This document shows, piece by piece, positions 15,009-25,000 of a DNA stretch of 64,000 nucleotides. Every line of letters begins with the position of its first letter. Within the stretch, counting starts at the first letter, position 1. The notes under the pieces were generated by a model. It was given only the letters and a program-made list of their open reading frames with translations, did no database searches and was not told where the DNA came from. Both the position numbers and the translations under genes were made by a program. Source of the DNA: Mucilaginibacter sp. MD40 (lineage in GTDB: Bacteria > Bacteroidota > Bacteroidia > Sphingobacteriales > Sphingobacteriaceae); assembly GCF_002288635.1 (NCBI RefSeq), contig NZ_NRSW01000001.1, forward strand, positions 1,457,522-1,521,521. Direction: 5' to 3'.

Positions 15009-16367
15009 ATGAATGTTACAGGAGTGATGTGTTCAGTGCCTCATAAAGCGCCTGACCTGCTATTGACCACATTAGACGAAAATTACGCCTATGCGGTTAA
15101 CTGTTCATTCCCAAATTCTTTCCGGTTGCTCAACCGACGCCAGTTTGAGATACTATCAGCTATTGATGGCATTGATGATATAGAAACCTTGGCGGAGAAG
15201 TTAGGAATACCTCCAGCTGTATTAGGCGAGTTTCTATCGATGCTGCAAAAAACAGAATTGATTGCCTTTGATGAGCACAGTTTTTCAAAGCCTGTTAAGC
15301 CCGCTTCTCCTGAAAAGCTCAATTTTTGGATTCACACGACTAATGCCTGTAACCTGGGATGCAGCTATTGTTATATCCAAACATTAAATACCGGCAAAGG
15401 TATGAGCGATGCGGTAAGGCGGCAGTTACTGCATAAGCTAATTGAAGCTGCAAAGCAGAAGGGCATCCGCCAAATTCGGCTTCGTCTGGCCGGAGGTGAA
15501 CCGCTTGGACAGTTCAGTGTCTGGAAACAGTTTATTCCTGAAGCAAAGAAGTCTTTAGCAGAAGCCGGGTGCAACCTCGAGGCGGGATTTATAACTAACC
15601 TGACATTGCTAACCGACGATATGATTGCGTTCGCAAAAGAATATGACGTTGGCTTTGGCGTATCGCTGGACGGGATAGAAGCAACACATGATGCCACGCG
15701 CAGTTTCCGTTCCGGTTGCGGTTCATTTAGTATTGTTGATGCCAATCTGCGCAAACTGATTGATGCGGAAATATCGGTATCAGTAAATACGGTGGTAACT
15801 AATTTGAACTTGACGGGACTGCCGGATCTCACCCGTTATTTGGTCGGGCTTGACATTCCCTTTCGCTTTTCAATAGTAAAAGGTGATAACATCCATGCAG
15901 AACTCCTGGACGAATACCTGGCGGCATCCTATGCCATCATGGAGGAGGCTGTTGGTAAAGGCTGGCTGTTCTCTAAGCGCTTCCGGTTCTGTGACCTTAA
16001 ACCAAATGAATTAGGGTTTCAAACCTGTGCTTCGGGTTTTTCAGGTGGTGCCATTTATGTTGACGGTACTTTTAAATACTGCCATGTGCAATTCGGGGAT
16101 GATGGTGCACCAAGTACATCTATTTTCAACGAGGAACTTAGCCTTGTTGATATGATCGCAAGTGGGGAGCATCATGAAGATGATAGATCGGAAGATTGCC
16201 AAAAATGCCGCTACCGCTACGTCTGCACCAGCGGTTGCCCTGTTTATCGGGTTAATGGGAAAGACCCACAATGTAGTTTGTATCACCGGTTTATTCCTAA
16301 GTATTTTGAGTTACAGGCAAAGCAAAGTTTATATTTATTGCACTTAGATTCGCAACGGATCACTTAG
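15009..16367 (+). CDS. radical SAM/SPASM peptide maturase
   Basis: The 452-aa protein has an N-terminal region (about 30-90) like a winged-helix peptide-recognition element, then the radical SAM motif C114-N-L-G-C118-S-Y-C121 and AGGEP (161-165). The C-terminal SPASM domain has C340, C358, C397, C400, C406, C410 and C422 for auxiliary iron-sulfur clusters. Such enzymes form thioether or carbon-carbon links on ribosomal peptides. The adjacent NDCTNN peptide is the obvious substrate. No exporter or peptidase gene is nearby, so export must use other host functions or the product stays inside. A maturase of a quinohemoprotein-type subunit is a less likely alternative. Confidence 0.9.
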   Translation: MNVTGVMCSVPHKAPDLLLTTLDENYAYAVNCSFPNSFRLLNRRQFEILSAIDGIDDIETLAEKLGIPPAVLGEFLSMLQKTELIAFDEHSFSKPVKPASPEKLNFWIHTTNACNLGCSYCYIQTLNTGKGMSDAVRRQLLHKLIEAAKQKGIRQIRLRLAGGEPLGQFSVWKQFIPEAKKSLAEAGCNLEAGFITNLTLLTDDMIAFAKEYDVGFGVSLDGIEATHDATRSFRSGCGSFSIVDANLRKLIDAEISVSVNTVVTNLNLTGLPDLTRYLVGLDIPFRFSIVKGDNIHAELLDEYLAASYAIMEEAVGKGWLFSKRFRFCDLKPNELGFQTCASGFSGGAIYVDGTFKYCHVQFGDDGAPSTSIFNEELSLVDMIASGEHHEDDRSEDCQKCRYRYVCTSGCPVYRVNGKDPQCSLYHRFIPKYFELQAKQSLYLLHLDSQRIT

Positions 16368-16701
16368 AAAAGAAAAAAATACTTGCTTTGAAAATTTTAT
16401 CTATATTAGCCTAACCTTACTAAAATAATAACTATCACAATTCAATGACTACTTGCTGTTCCTTTCTGCTTTTGCGATTTACAAATCTCTTGTTTGCCTA
16501 CTCTTTAAAATCTTTTTTGCCCCTGCTGGCAGCTTTTGGGCAATCAAAATACATTGAACTTCAATTTCCTGTTTGCCGCATTCCATTGGCCAAATAGCCT
16601 GTTCGGTTTCGTTTGTGGGAGCCTTAAGGCTGTGGCGCTTTCCCTGCAACAACAATATTATTCAACTTTTATTCAATTAATCATCTAGAAACCTTATTAA
16701 A
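16368..16701. other. intergenic region before the fibre-like gene
   Basis: No gene is supported. A 50-codon plus-strand frame (16,445-16,597) gives an unlikely Cys/Phe/Leu-rich peptide. The TA-rich stretch soon after the maturase stop (16,380-16,420) and the sequence before 16,702 could hold promoters for the Rhs cluster, but no clear consensus was seen. Confidence 0.4.
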
Positions 16702-17394
16702 ATGAAACATATATATCTTTTAGTGCTCATTGTTGTTTTTAGCACCCAAGTACATGCACAGGGATTCTTTTCCACTAACGCCTATAGTACCAGTGTTCCC
16801 CGAGGCGTTGGTGCCAATAGCTTATTCGGCTGGGGTGAAAACAGCAGCAGTACAATTGATGTTCGACCGAATCCGGGCAACGCTAATGGAACCATGATGA
16901 TCAACTACCATACGGGGATCACTTTTTCCGCGCATTCTTATTACGGCGGTATCCGCTTTTATAATCAGGGATATCCTAATCCGTACGACAGCTCAACGGG
17001 TGCGACCATGGTGATGAGCATCACCAACAACAATGTCGGTATTGGTACGACAAACCCTGATCAAAAACTGACGGTGAATGGAATGATCCATGCAAGCAGC
17101 GTAAAGGTGGACACCAATATACCGGTTCCTGATTACGTTTTTCAAAAGGACTATAAGCTCACGAATCTATCGGCCCTGGCCGCTTACATTGATAAAAATC
17201 ATCATTTGCCGGAAATCCCCTCAGCTGCGGAACTGGAAAGCAAAGGGATGGATGTCGGTAAGATGAACCTTTTGCTGTTAAAAAAAGTGGAGGAGTTGAC
17301 GCTCCATCTGATTAACACCGAGAAGAAGGTCAGGAGGCTGCAACAGGCAAATGCTGTAATCAAGAAATCGCTTAAAAAGTTTAATCAGAAATAG
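16702..17394 (+). CDS. secreted tail-fibre-like protein
   Basis: The 230-aa protein has a signal peptide (MKHIYLLVLIVVFSTQVHAQ), a Gly/Asn/Ser-rich middle, and the phrase NNNVGIGTTNPDQKLTVNG (about 109-127), typical of fibre-like domains found in many Bacteroidota surface proteins. Next come a NHHLPEIPSAAELE segment and a C-terminal coiled coil (about 190-228) that would trimerise it. It opens the cluster with the two large Rhs proteins, 38 bases or more before the next gene, and may be a surface partner or a separate adhesin. Confidence 0.8.
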   Translation: MKHIYLLVLIVVFSTQVHAQGFFSTNAYSTSVPRGVGANSLFGWGENSSSTIDVRPNPGNANGTMMINYHTGITFSAHSYYGGIRFYNQGYPNPYDSSTGATMVMSITNNNVGIGTTNPDQKLTVNGMIHASSVKVDTNIPVPDYVFQKDYKLTNLSALAAYIDKNHHLPEIPSAAELESKGMDVGKMNLLLLKKVEELTLHLINTEKKVRRLQQANAVIKKSLKKFNQK

Positions 17395-17504
17395 TCAAAG
17401 TTACCTGAGTAATTTATCGCACAACTTAGACTGTGTCTTTTATCAAATTTCACTTTAACGGAATAAAAGCACTACTAATTCCTTATCATAACACTAAATC
17501 CCTA

Positions 17505-20500
17505 ATGAAATCCAATTACTTGCTGTGCCGTGCGCTGTTGTGCATGGTGTTTGCATCACTATTTCCCAAGGCAAGCTTTGCGCAAAGCGCATCAGAAAGC
17601 CTGGAATACAATAAGGTTTCTATCGCTTCTCCTACGGCAGGAGCAATTACGAAGTTCGTGGATATCCCTGTCAGCTTACATACCGGTATCCCGCAGATCA
17701 GCATCCCGCTTTATACCGTAAAGGACGGTAGTTTATCTGTACCCATCTCGATGAGCTACCATGCGTCCGGTTTGAAAGTGGGTGAACCCGCCAGTTGGGT
17801 AGGCGCCGGATGGTCGCTTAACGCGGGTGGGGTGATCACCCGTTCAGTCAGGGGAACACCTGATGAAAAAGGAACTGTAAATAATTTTCAGAAAACGGGT
17901 TATTACAGCAATTACGGTTATCGCAGCTATGTTTTCATTAAAGACCCAGGTGGCCAGGATCCACAGGATATAAGATCTGATAGTATGTTAGTGAACCAAT
18001 ACGAAAAGTTCAGTAACGGAACATATGATTCGGAACCCGATGTTTTCTTTTTTAATGTAGGCGGATACAGCGGCAAGTTTTACTTTAATGATGACCGCAC
18101 GCCGATGCTCTTACCGGAACAGGACATCAAAATAGAGGTTAATTATACCTACGGGTCTTCTGAAAGTATCCAGGGTTTTACGCTGACAACACCGGATGGT
18201 ACCAAATACTATTTTGGGGCGACACCGTCAACCACAGACACGGATCCTGTTGAGTACTCCAAGATCATGACTGATCAGAACGGGATCGGTTGGGATAAAG
18301 TATTATCCAGCTGGTATCTCAACAGGATTGTTTCTGCTGATGGTAACAATTCAATCAATTTTGCTTATCGTCCTGTAGTCTATAGTTATTACATGGCCTC
18401 CACGAGTACGTCAAACAACAGTGGAGCTTACGTAGGTTACAAATTAATACGAAACTATATACACGGTGTTGAGCTAAGTTCGATAGCTTCTTCAAATGCC
18501 CAAGTTAACTTTGTACAAGCAGCACAACCGCGTCAAGATCTTTCAGGATCAAATCTTACAGGGGTGGAACAAGTGAACGGAGTTAATAACCCTTCAACTG
18601 CCGCTTATCCCTTAGGTCGTATTGATGTTCTACAAAAAAATGTTTCTCAGCCTCTTAAAAGTTATAAGTTTGATTACGGTTATTTTGAAGATCCCAATGG
18701 CCCGGTCGCTTTTACTTTAAGCGTATCCGTTACCGATAAAAAGCGCCTCAAATTATTGAGTATACAGGAGCAGGGCGCTTCGGGAACGCTGAACCCGCCT
18801 TATAAGTTTGACTATTTTGATGAACTTGTACCGCGCAGGTTGTCGTTTGGTCAAGACCACTGGGGATTTATCAATGGGGTAACCAATAACGGTGACACTT
18901 TTATAGGAACATTTTATAAAACCTATAATACTTCAAGCCCTACAACAGTAACCGGTGCCGATCGCGACCCGCATTGGCCGGCCATGCGCGGAGGTACTTT
19001 AAAGAAGATCACTTTTCCTACCGGTGGATATAATCTGTACGATTTTGAACCCAACGATACTTACAATTCGCAGATTATAGCCAGTAATGGAGAAAGGACA
19101 CCTGTAGGCAGCAAGAGTGCCGGTTACGATGGTTGTGATTGCCCTAAATCCGATACCTTACATATTAACATGGGAACTTATAATTATGTGATCCAATTAG
19201 TGAACAAACCTGAAGGTGGTTCCGCAGAGTTGGACGTATTTGATAGTAACTGGGCGCCCCTTGATCATTTAAGCGCGCTGAAGAACGAGACCAAAGAGAT
19301 CATTCGCAATTATGCGACTGGCCTATACCATATCCGCGTGACCAAGTACAACTCTTATGGTGGTAATGGGGCGGATGTAAGGGTTTACCAGATGGCAGGA
19401 ACCATCGTTAATACCAACGCAATGGTAGGTGGCCTTCGCATCAAGACCATTACGCAGAGCAGCGCGAACGGCAACCCGGACATGGTGACCTCTTATGACT
19501 ATACCGACAGTAGCAGTGGTCAGCAATTATCGACGGGGGTAGTATTCGGAAAGCCGACCATCGCGCAACCAGTCCGAAACCAGATCTACGCGGAATCAAT
19601 CAGGCCAGTGATTAACAATGTCTACAATGATCCGATATATCCCAATGGCTGTCCAGTATCACCTGGATCTGGATTACAGTACCTGACTACCCCTGCCAGC
19701 ATACGACCAATGGGCAGTACCCAAGGATCGCATATTGGTTACCGAAAAGTCACCACACGTCAGCAGGGGAACGGCTATACCGTGTCAATGTTCAATATGG
19801 ATGGCGACTATCTGATCGACCGTAAAGACATTGTTAACCGGACGATTATCACTTCCCCGAATACCTGTACGATGGACATTCCTAATTTCCCGTCCGCGCC
19901 GGAGCCTAATTTCTTTAAGCGCGGACAGTTGGAATACGAAGCCAAGTACAGTGAGGCCGGTATACTTCTCCAGGATATGTCTTACACTAATCAATACCAG
20001 GAAAACCTGCTGACGACGCCAGCTATGGTTGGCACAACAGTTAACGGTGTAAATAACAATACACCTATGTATACCTGGTATGATCAAAAGACCGGCAGGA
20101 AAATAACCGAGGTAGTTCATCGCAGAACTTATAACAGCAGCGGGGTGAGTGATGTGATGGAACAATTGTTTTATGATAATGCTTATCATCACCAACTTAC
20201 CAGAAAAGTTACTGTGAATTCGGCAGGCGAAACATTGGAAACGCGTTACCGCTACGTACCTGATTACACCATCACAGCGGTTGATGGCCTGGACACCAAG
20301 ATACCGGCCCTTGCCTCCGACCAGGACGCGTTGACCACTAATTATAAAGCAAATTGGATCCAATGCGGAACCGATCACCGATGCAGGCGAAATCTTTGGT
20401 TAGACTATGATTTGGCGCTGTGTCATAAGCGTATGACCTTCATCGATTACCGTATTGCGAATTTCACCGGGCCGAACGCGGCGTACAGAGTGAACTTGCA

Positions 20501-21767
20501 AAATGCCTTAACGAACGCATCTGCGGCGCTAAAACCGTTGATCGACATGCGGATACAAAACAACTTTGCACTGGTGGAAACGGTGAACTTGAAGAACGGC
20601 AACGTGATGTCAGCTGTCTACAATACTTATGAATACAAACCAGCCTCACAAAACAAGGTCTATCTGTCAAAAGTGAGCAAGACGGATTACCTGTTACCAC
20701 CGTCCAGTTTTACCTATACTCAAACCGGAACGGATAATACCTCGCTTGTCAAAGACGCCGCGTATAATGAAAAAGCAGCATTCGAATATAACACGGGCAA
20801 CATTTCGCAGGTTAAATTGACGGATAATGTACCCTCTGCTTACCGGTGGGGCTACAATAATCAATATCCTGTACTGGCTGCAAAAAATGCGGCCGCTAGC
20901 GACATCTTTTTTGAGGGTTTTGAAGAAGGCGCAGGTAACGGTACAATAAATGATAGTAAGACTGGTCACTACAGTTACACTGGTAATTATACCAAAGTAT
21001 TATCCGGCCTTACGAATGGTGCCTATGTGTTAAGCTATTACCAGAAAATTAATAGTGCATGGAAATGGATGAACCAGACCATGACGGTAAGCACGGGAAG
21101 TTATACGATCAATCTGAACGCACAAATAGATGATGTTCGTTTTGCTCCTGTCGGTTCGATGCTAACCAGTTATACCTATGATCCGGAGATCGGCATGACC
21201 AGTACGATGGATGTCAATGGGCTGGCTAATTACTATGACTACGATGAGTTTCAGCGATTGAATACGATCCGGGACAATAACAGGAACTTGCTAAAGAAAT
21301 ACTATTATAACTACAGCAATGGAACGGCAAACGACGCGCCGCCGCTGCCATATGCTTTGATCGAGCAAACGTCTTTTACAAGTGGTAACGGCGGACAGAA
21401 CTACGCAACGTACGCAATCAGATTGTATACCGATAGTACCTATACAACATTGTTTACTGCAACTCAAAACATCACGGTTAAGTACAGGGTGAGTACAAGT
21501 ACGTCTGTCAATGGCGGAGCGCCAACAGGTTCCGGTGCAAGTTATTCTGCAGTTATCAATTCGGGATCCAGTTCAGTCAACCTTGGTTCATTTGAGGCAG
21601 GATGTGGTACAGCGCCAGCTTTGGCGAAGCAATCCACCGCAGAAGCTTCGGCGAAACAAGAGTCCACCTCCAACGTCGCTACGGGTGGCGGAGGTTCTAC
21701 AACCTGCGTAAATAACATTTTGTATGTCCTTATTGGCACTGGCTATAGGGGAGGTGTCGTGCAATAG
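17505..21767 (+). CDS. large secreted Rhs-family (YD-repeat) protein without a toxin end
   Basis: About 1420 aa from ATG 17,505. A longer frame starts at 17,433, but the first 24 residues would precede the signal peptide (MKSNYLLCRALLCMVFASLF), so 17,505 is preferred. The body has YD-repeat style segments such as YDYTDSSSG, TYDPEIGMTSTMD and YDEFQRLNTIRDNNRN. The start (VSLHTGIPQISIPLYTVKDG) is typical of Bacteroidota Rhs partners with a following DUF6443/Rhs-core gene. It ends without an Rhs-core consensus. It probably forms or fills the shell with the product at 22,003-25,566. Confidence 0.85.
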   Translation: MKSNYLLCRALLCMVFASLFPKASFAQSASESLEYNKVSIASPTAGAITKFVDIPVSLHTGIPQISIPLYTVKDGSLSVPISMSYHASGLKVGEPASWVGAGWSLNAGGVITRSVRGTPDEKGTVNNFQKTGYYSNYGYRSYVFIKDPGGQDPQDIRSDSMLVNQYEKFSNGTYDSEPDVFFFNVGGYSGKFYFNDDRTPMLLPEQDIKIEVNYTYGSSESIQGFTLTTPDGTKYYFGATPSTTDTDPVEYSKIMTDQNGIGWDKVLSSWYLNRIVSADGNNSINFAYRPVVYSYYMASTSTSNNSGAYVGYKLIRNYIHGVELSSIASSNAQVNFVQAAQPRQDLSGSNLTGVEQVNGVNNPSTAAYPLGRIDVLQKNVSQPLKSYKFDYGYFEDPNGPVAFTLSVSVTDKKRLKLLSIQEQGASGTLNPPYKFDYFDELVPRRLSFGQDHWGFINGVTNNGDTFIGTFYKTYNTSSPTTVTGADRDPHWPAMRGGTLKKITFPTGGYNLYDFEPNDTYNSQIIASNGERTPVGSKSAGYDGCDCPKSDTLHINMGTYNYVIQLVNKPEGGSAELDVFDSNWAPLDHLSALKNETKEIIRNYATGLYHIRVTKYNSYGGNGADVRVYQMAGTIVNTNAMVGGLRIKTITQSSANGNPDMVTSYDYTDSSSGQQLSTGVVFGKPTIAQPVRNQIYAESIRPVINNVYNDPIYPNGCPVSPGSGLQYLTTPASIRPMGSTQGSHIGYRKVTTRQQGNGYTVSMFNMDGDYLIDRKDIVNRTIITSPNTCTMDIPNFPSAPEPNFFKRGQLEYEAKYSEAGILLQDMSYTNQYQENLLTTPAMVGTTVNGVNNNTPMYTWYDQKTGRKITEVVHRRTYNSSGVSDVMEQLFYDNAYHHQLTRKVTVNSAGETLETRYRYVPDYTITAVDGLDTKIPALASDQDALTTNYKANWIQCGTDHRCRRNLWLDYDLALCHKRMTFIDYRIANFTGPNAAYRVNLQNALTNASAALKPLIDMRIQNNFALVETVNLKNGNVMSAVYNTYEYKPASQNKVYLSKVSKTDYLLPPSSFTYTQTGTDNTSLVKDAAYNEKAAFEYNTGNISQVKLTDNVPSAYRWGYNNQYPVLAAKNAAASDIFFEGFEEGAGNGTINDSKTGHYSYTGNYTKVLSGLTNGAYVLSYYQKINSAWKWMNQTMTVSTGSYTINLNAQIDDVRFAPVGSMLTSYTYDPEIGMTSTMDVNGLANYYDYDEFQRLNTIRDNNRNLLKKYYYNYSNGTANDAPPLPYALIEQTSFTSGNGGQNYATYAIRLYTDSTYTTLFTATQNITVKYRVSTSTSVNGGAPTGSGASYSAVINSGSSSVNLGSFEAGCGTAPALAKQSTAEASAKQESTSNVATGGGGSTTCVNNILYVLIGTGYRGGVVQ

Positions 21768-21821
21768 GTCACGATGAGGTTATACAAATTCAAATAAAAC
21801 GGTAACATAAAAATATACAAA

Positions 21822-21938
21822 ATGCTCAAAAGGATTTTAGCTTTCAACCTGATCTGCCTGGCCTTAGTGGTAAAGGCGCAATACAGGACAAATGTTGTTG
21901 GCGATAACAGTGTGACTTATGTCTGTATGGCAAATTAA
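21822..21938 (+). CDS. 38-aa secreted peptide between the Rhs genes
   Basis: The short frame encodes a signal-peptide-like start (MLKRILAFNLICLALVVKAQ) and only 18 further residues ending VTYVCMAN. It lies 54 bases after the first Rhs gene and 64 before the second. It may be the remnant of a longer secreted protein or a genuine small cell-surface peptide. The clean signal sequence supports translation; function is unknown. Confidence 0.45.
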   Translation: MLKRILAFNLICLALVVKAQYRTNVVGDNSVTYVCMAN

Positions 21939-22002
21939 GCCTAACCGATACTGATTCTGAATTAAGCATATTACCCGAAACCAATATCGTTCCACTTATC
22001 AC

Positions 22003-25000
22003 ATGAAGATCAGATTAAATAAGATGCGCAAACTGCTGATTTCAGCTTGTTTTGTTGTTATTTCTACATCTGTTTACAGCCAGGTGCAACTTAGCTCTGC
22101 AAATACCTCCGGTACGTATACAGCACCCTTAAGTATTACATTATTGCCGGGCTTTTCAACGGCTGCCGGACAGACTTTCAGCGCTCTGATCATTCCGGGG
22201 CTGAATTGTGCGCCATTGACGGTACAACCGAGTGTAAACCGAAACTTTGTAATGGAGTATACGGCTCGAGACAGCAATATTACCAATCCGGACGCGACAA
22301 CACTGACCAACTGTGCAATGCTGCGTACGGTGCAATATTTTGACGGCCTGGGAAGACCGCTACAAACGGTACAGATACGCGGAAGCAAGAATGGTGATCA
22401 GGATGTGGTACAACCCATGCTGTATGACCAGTATGGCAGGCAGCCCTTACAATATCTGCCGTATGTAACCGCCTCATCCGCTGCAGGTGCCTTTCATATC
22501 GAGGCATTAAATCCTCAGGGAAATTACAACACCAGCGGCCAGAAGCAGTTCTATCTTCCGGTAACCGGTCAGAATTATAAGGATATGACCACGCCATATG
22601 CAGCGAGCGTATACGAGGCCTCTCCGCTTAACCGGCTCACACAACAGGGCGCTCCCGGGGATGCCTGGCAGCCGGGCAACCGGACAGCGACCAGTGGCCG
22701 AACGGTGATATCGGAATGGGATGTGAATAATGCTGACCCAATAACAACTATTGCGACAACACGTTATGCCGCCCTTTGGAAAGCGACGGTGACCTCCACG
22801 CAAGCGATCAGCTTAAGCAGGGCGTCAGGTACAGCAGGGGTGTATGATGCCGGGCAATTAACAGTAAGTATCATTAAGGATGAGAACTGGTTGTCGGGAA
22901 GGCTCAATTCAGTAGAGGAGTTCAAAGATAAAGAAGGGCGTGTAGTACTTAAAAGGACATTTGTAGATAACTCCGGAACCACGAAAGCCTTGTCAACCTA
23001 TTATGTATACGATGACAGGGGATTGCTGGCCTTTGTATTGCCACCGAAGGCCGATGCGGATAACGCAACCAGTTTAAACCAGACCCAACTGGATGAATGG
23101 TGTTACCAATACCGATACGACGAACGCGGCAGGATTACGCAAAAAAAGTTGCCGGGTAAGGGCTGGGAATTTTTCATTTATAACAGGCTCAACCAGGTCA
23201 TTGCTACGCAGGATGCTGTCCAGCGAAGTAAGGCCCCACAAGAGTGGACTGTGACCAAATACGATGCCTTAGCCAGAGTGGCAATGCTCGCTATTTGGCA
23301 GCATCCATCAAGTACTACCGACGTAGATTACCGTGCTAGCCTACAAACCCAGGCTACAGGTACGGCAGCGCAATGGGAAACACCTGTAAACACTGGTACG
23401 GGATATACTGCGCTTAGCTGGCCGGCTACAACGAGCATTACGCCTCTACAGATCAACTATTACGATAATTATACGCAGATACCCGGCGGTATACCTGCAG
23501 GGTATGCGCCAGCGAGCTACATCACATTGGTCAATGGAAAGTTGACCAGCACCAAAACAAATGTATTGGGCACATCGGTCATGCTGCAATCAGTGATTTA
23601 TTATGATGATATGGGGCGGGTAACCAACACCTATAGCCAGCACTACTATAACGGAACCACCAGCGTGAACAATTACGACGAGATCCGTACCGGCTATGCG
23701 TTTTCAGGCGATGTTCAAAAGACGGTGCGTACGCATTACATCAACGGCTCGGGAAATGTGAAACAAACGGGCGTGGTAGTCACCAATACCTATACCTATG
23801 ATCATATCGGCCGTAAACTGGACACTAAGCAGAGAACAGGTTCGCCAACTTCCACTGAGGTACTGATCGCTCGCAACGAGTATAATGATATCGGGCAGTT
23901 GTATAAAAAGTATGTGCATTCGGAAAATGACGGAAGTACATTTTTGCAAACCACCTCATATGCTTACAACGAACGCGGGTGGTTGAAGAAGATCAATGAT
24001 CCGGCAAGTGCTCCGCCGTCAGATAACAGCAAGCTGTTCAGCATGGAGTTGAAATACAACGATGGCAGCAACGCACAATTCAATGGGAATATTGCTAACC
24101 AGGTATTTGTCAATACGGGGACAAGCACCGAAGCTACGCAGACCTTCAGTTACCAATATGACGCGCTCAACAGGCTGACCAGCGGTATTTCGACAGGTGC
24201 TTCTGTAGCGGCCAATAATATGTCGGAAAACAATATCACATACGACGAATTGGGTAATATCAGGACATTGACCCGTGATGGCAATGTTTATGGCTATAGC
24301 TATGTACCGAACGGTACGGTAGAAAGCAGCAGGCTGAAGTCGGTTAGCGGCTTAACCACCGGCGATTATCAGTATGATGTAAACGGGAATATGACGACGG
24401 ATGCCCGCAACGGTACTGCTTTGCAATATAACTTCCTTAACTTACCAACAAACGTTACCAAAACGGGCGTCAACCTGAACTATGTGTATGATGCAGACGG
24501 ACAAAAAATACGCAAAGTGAGCAATGTAACGGGTACCACGGATTATATCGGAGGCATTGTTTACAACTCGATCAGTAATGTTTACCGGATCGACTATATC
24601 CAAACCGAAGAAGGCCGTGCGGTTAACAACAACGACGGAACGTACCGATACCAGTATGACCTGAAAGATCAGCTGGGAAACATACGTTTGACCCTGCAGA
24701 AAAACAGCACGACAGGTAAGGCTGACAGGATACAGTCGGATAATTATTACGCATTTGGTTTAAGAAAATCGATCAGCCCTATACCTTCATCACCAAATAA
24801 GTATCTTTATAACGGAAAAGAGTTACAGGAAGAAACAGGTGACTATGATTATGGCGCGAGGCACTATGACCCGGTAATTACAAGGTGGGTAGCTATGGAT
24901 CCGATGGCGGAGAAATACCGTAGGTGGACGCCTTACAACTACGTAATGAGTAATCCCATAAGATTTATTGACCCAGATGGAATGGACGCTTATACCTCTA

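Noticed and set aside
16445-16597. 50-codon plus-strand frame before the fibre-like gene
   Set aside because: The peptide is Cys/Phe/Leu-rich without a proper signal sequence or ribosome-binding site. It is probably a chance frame.
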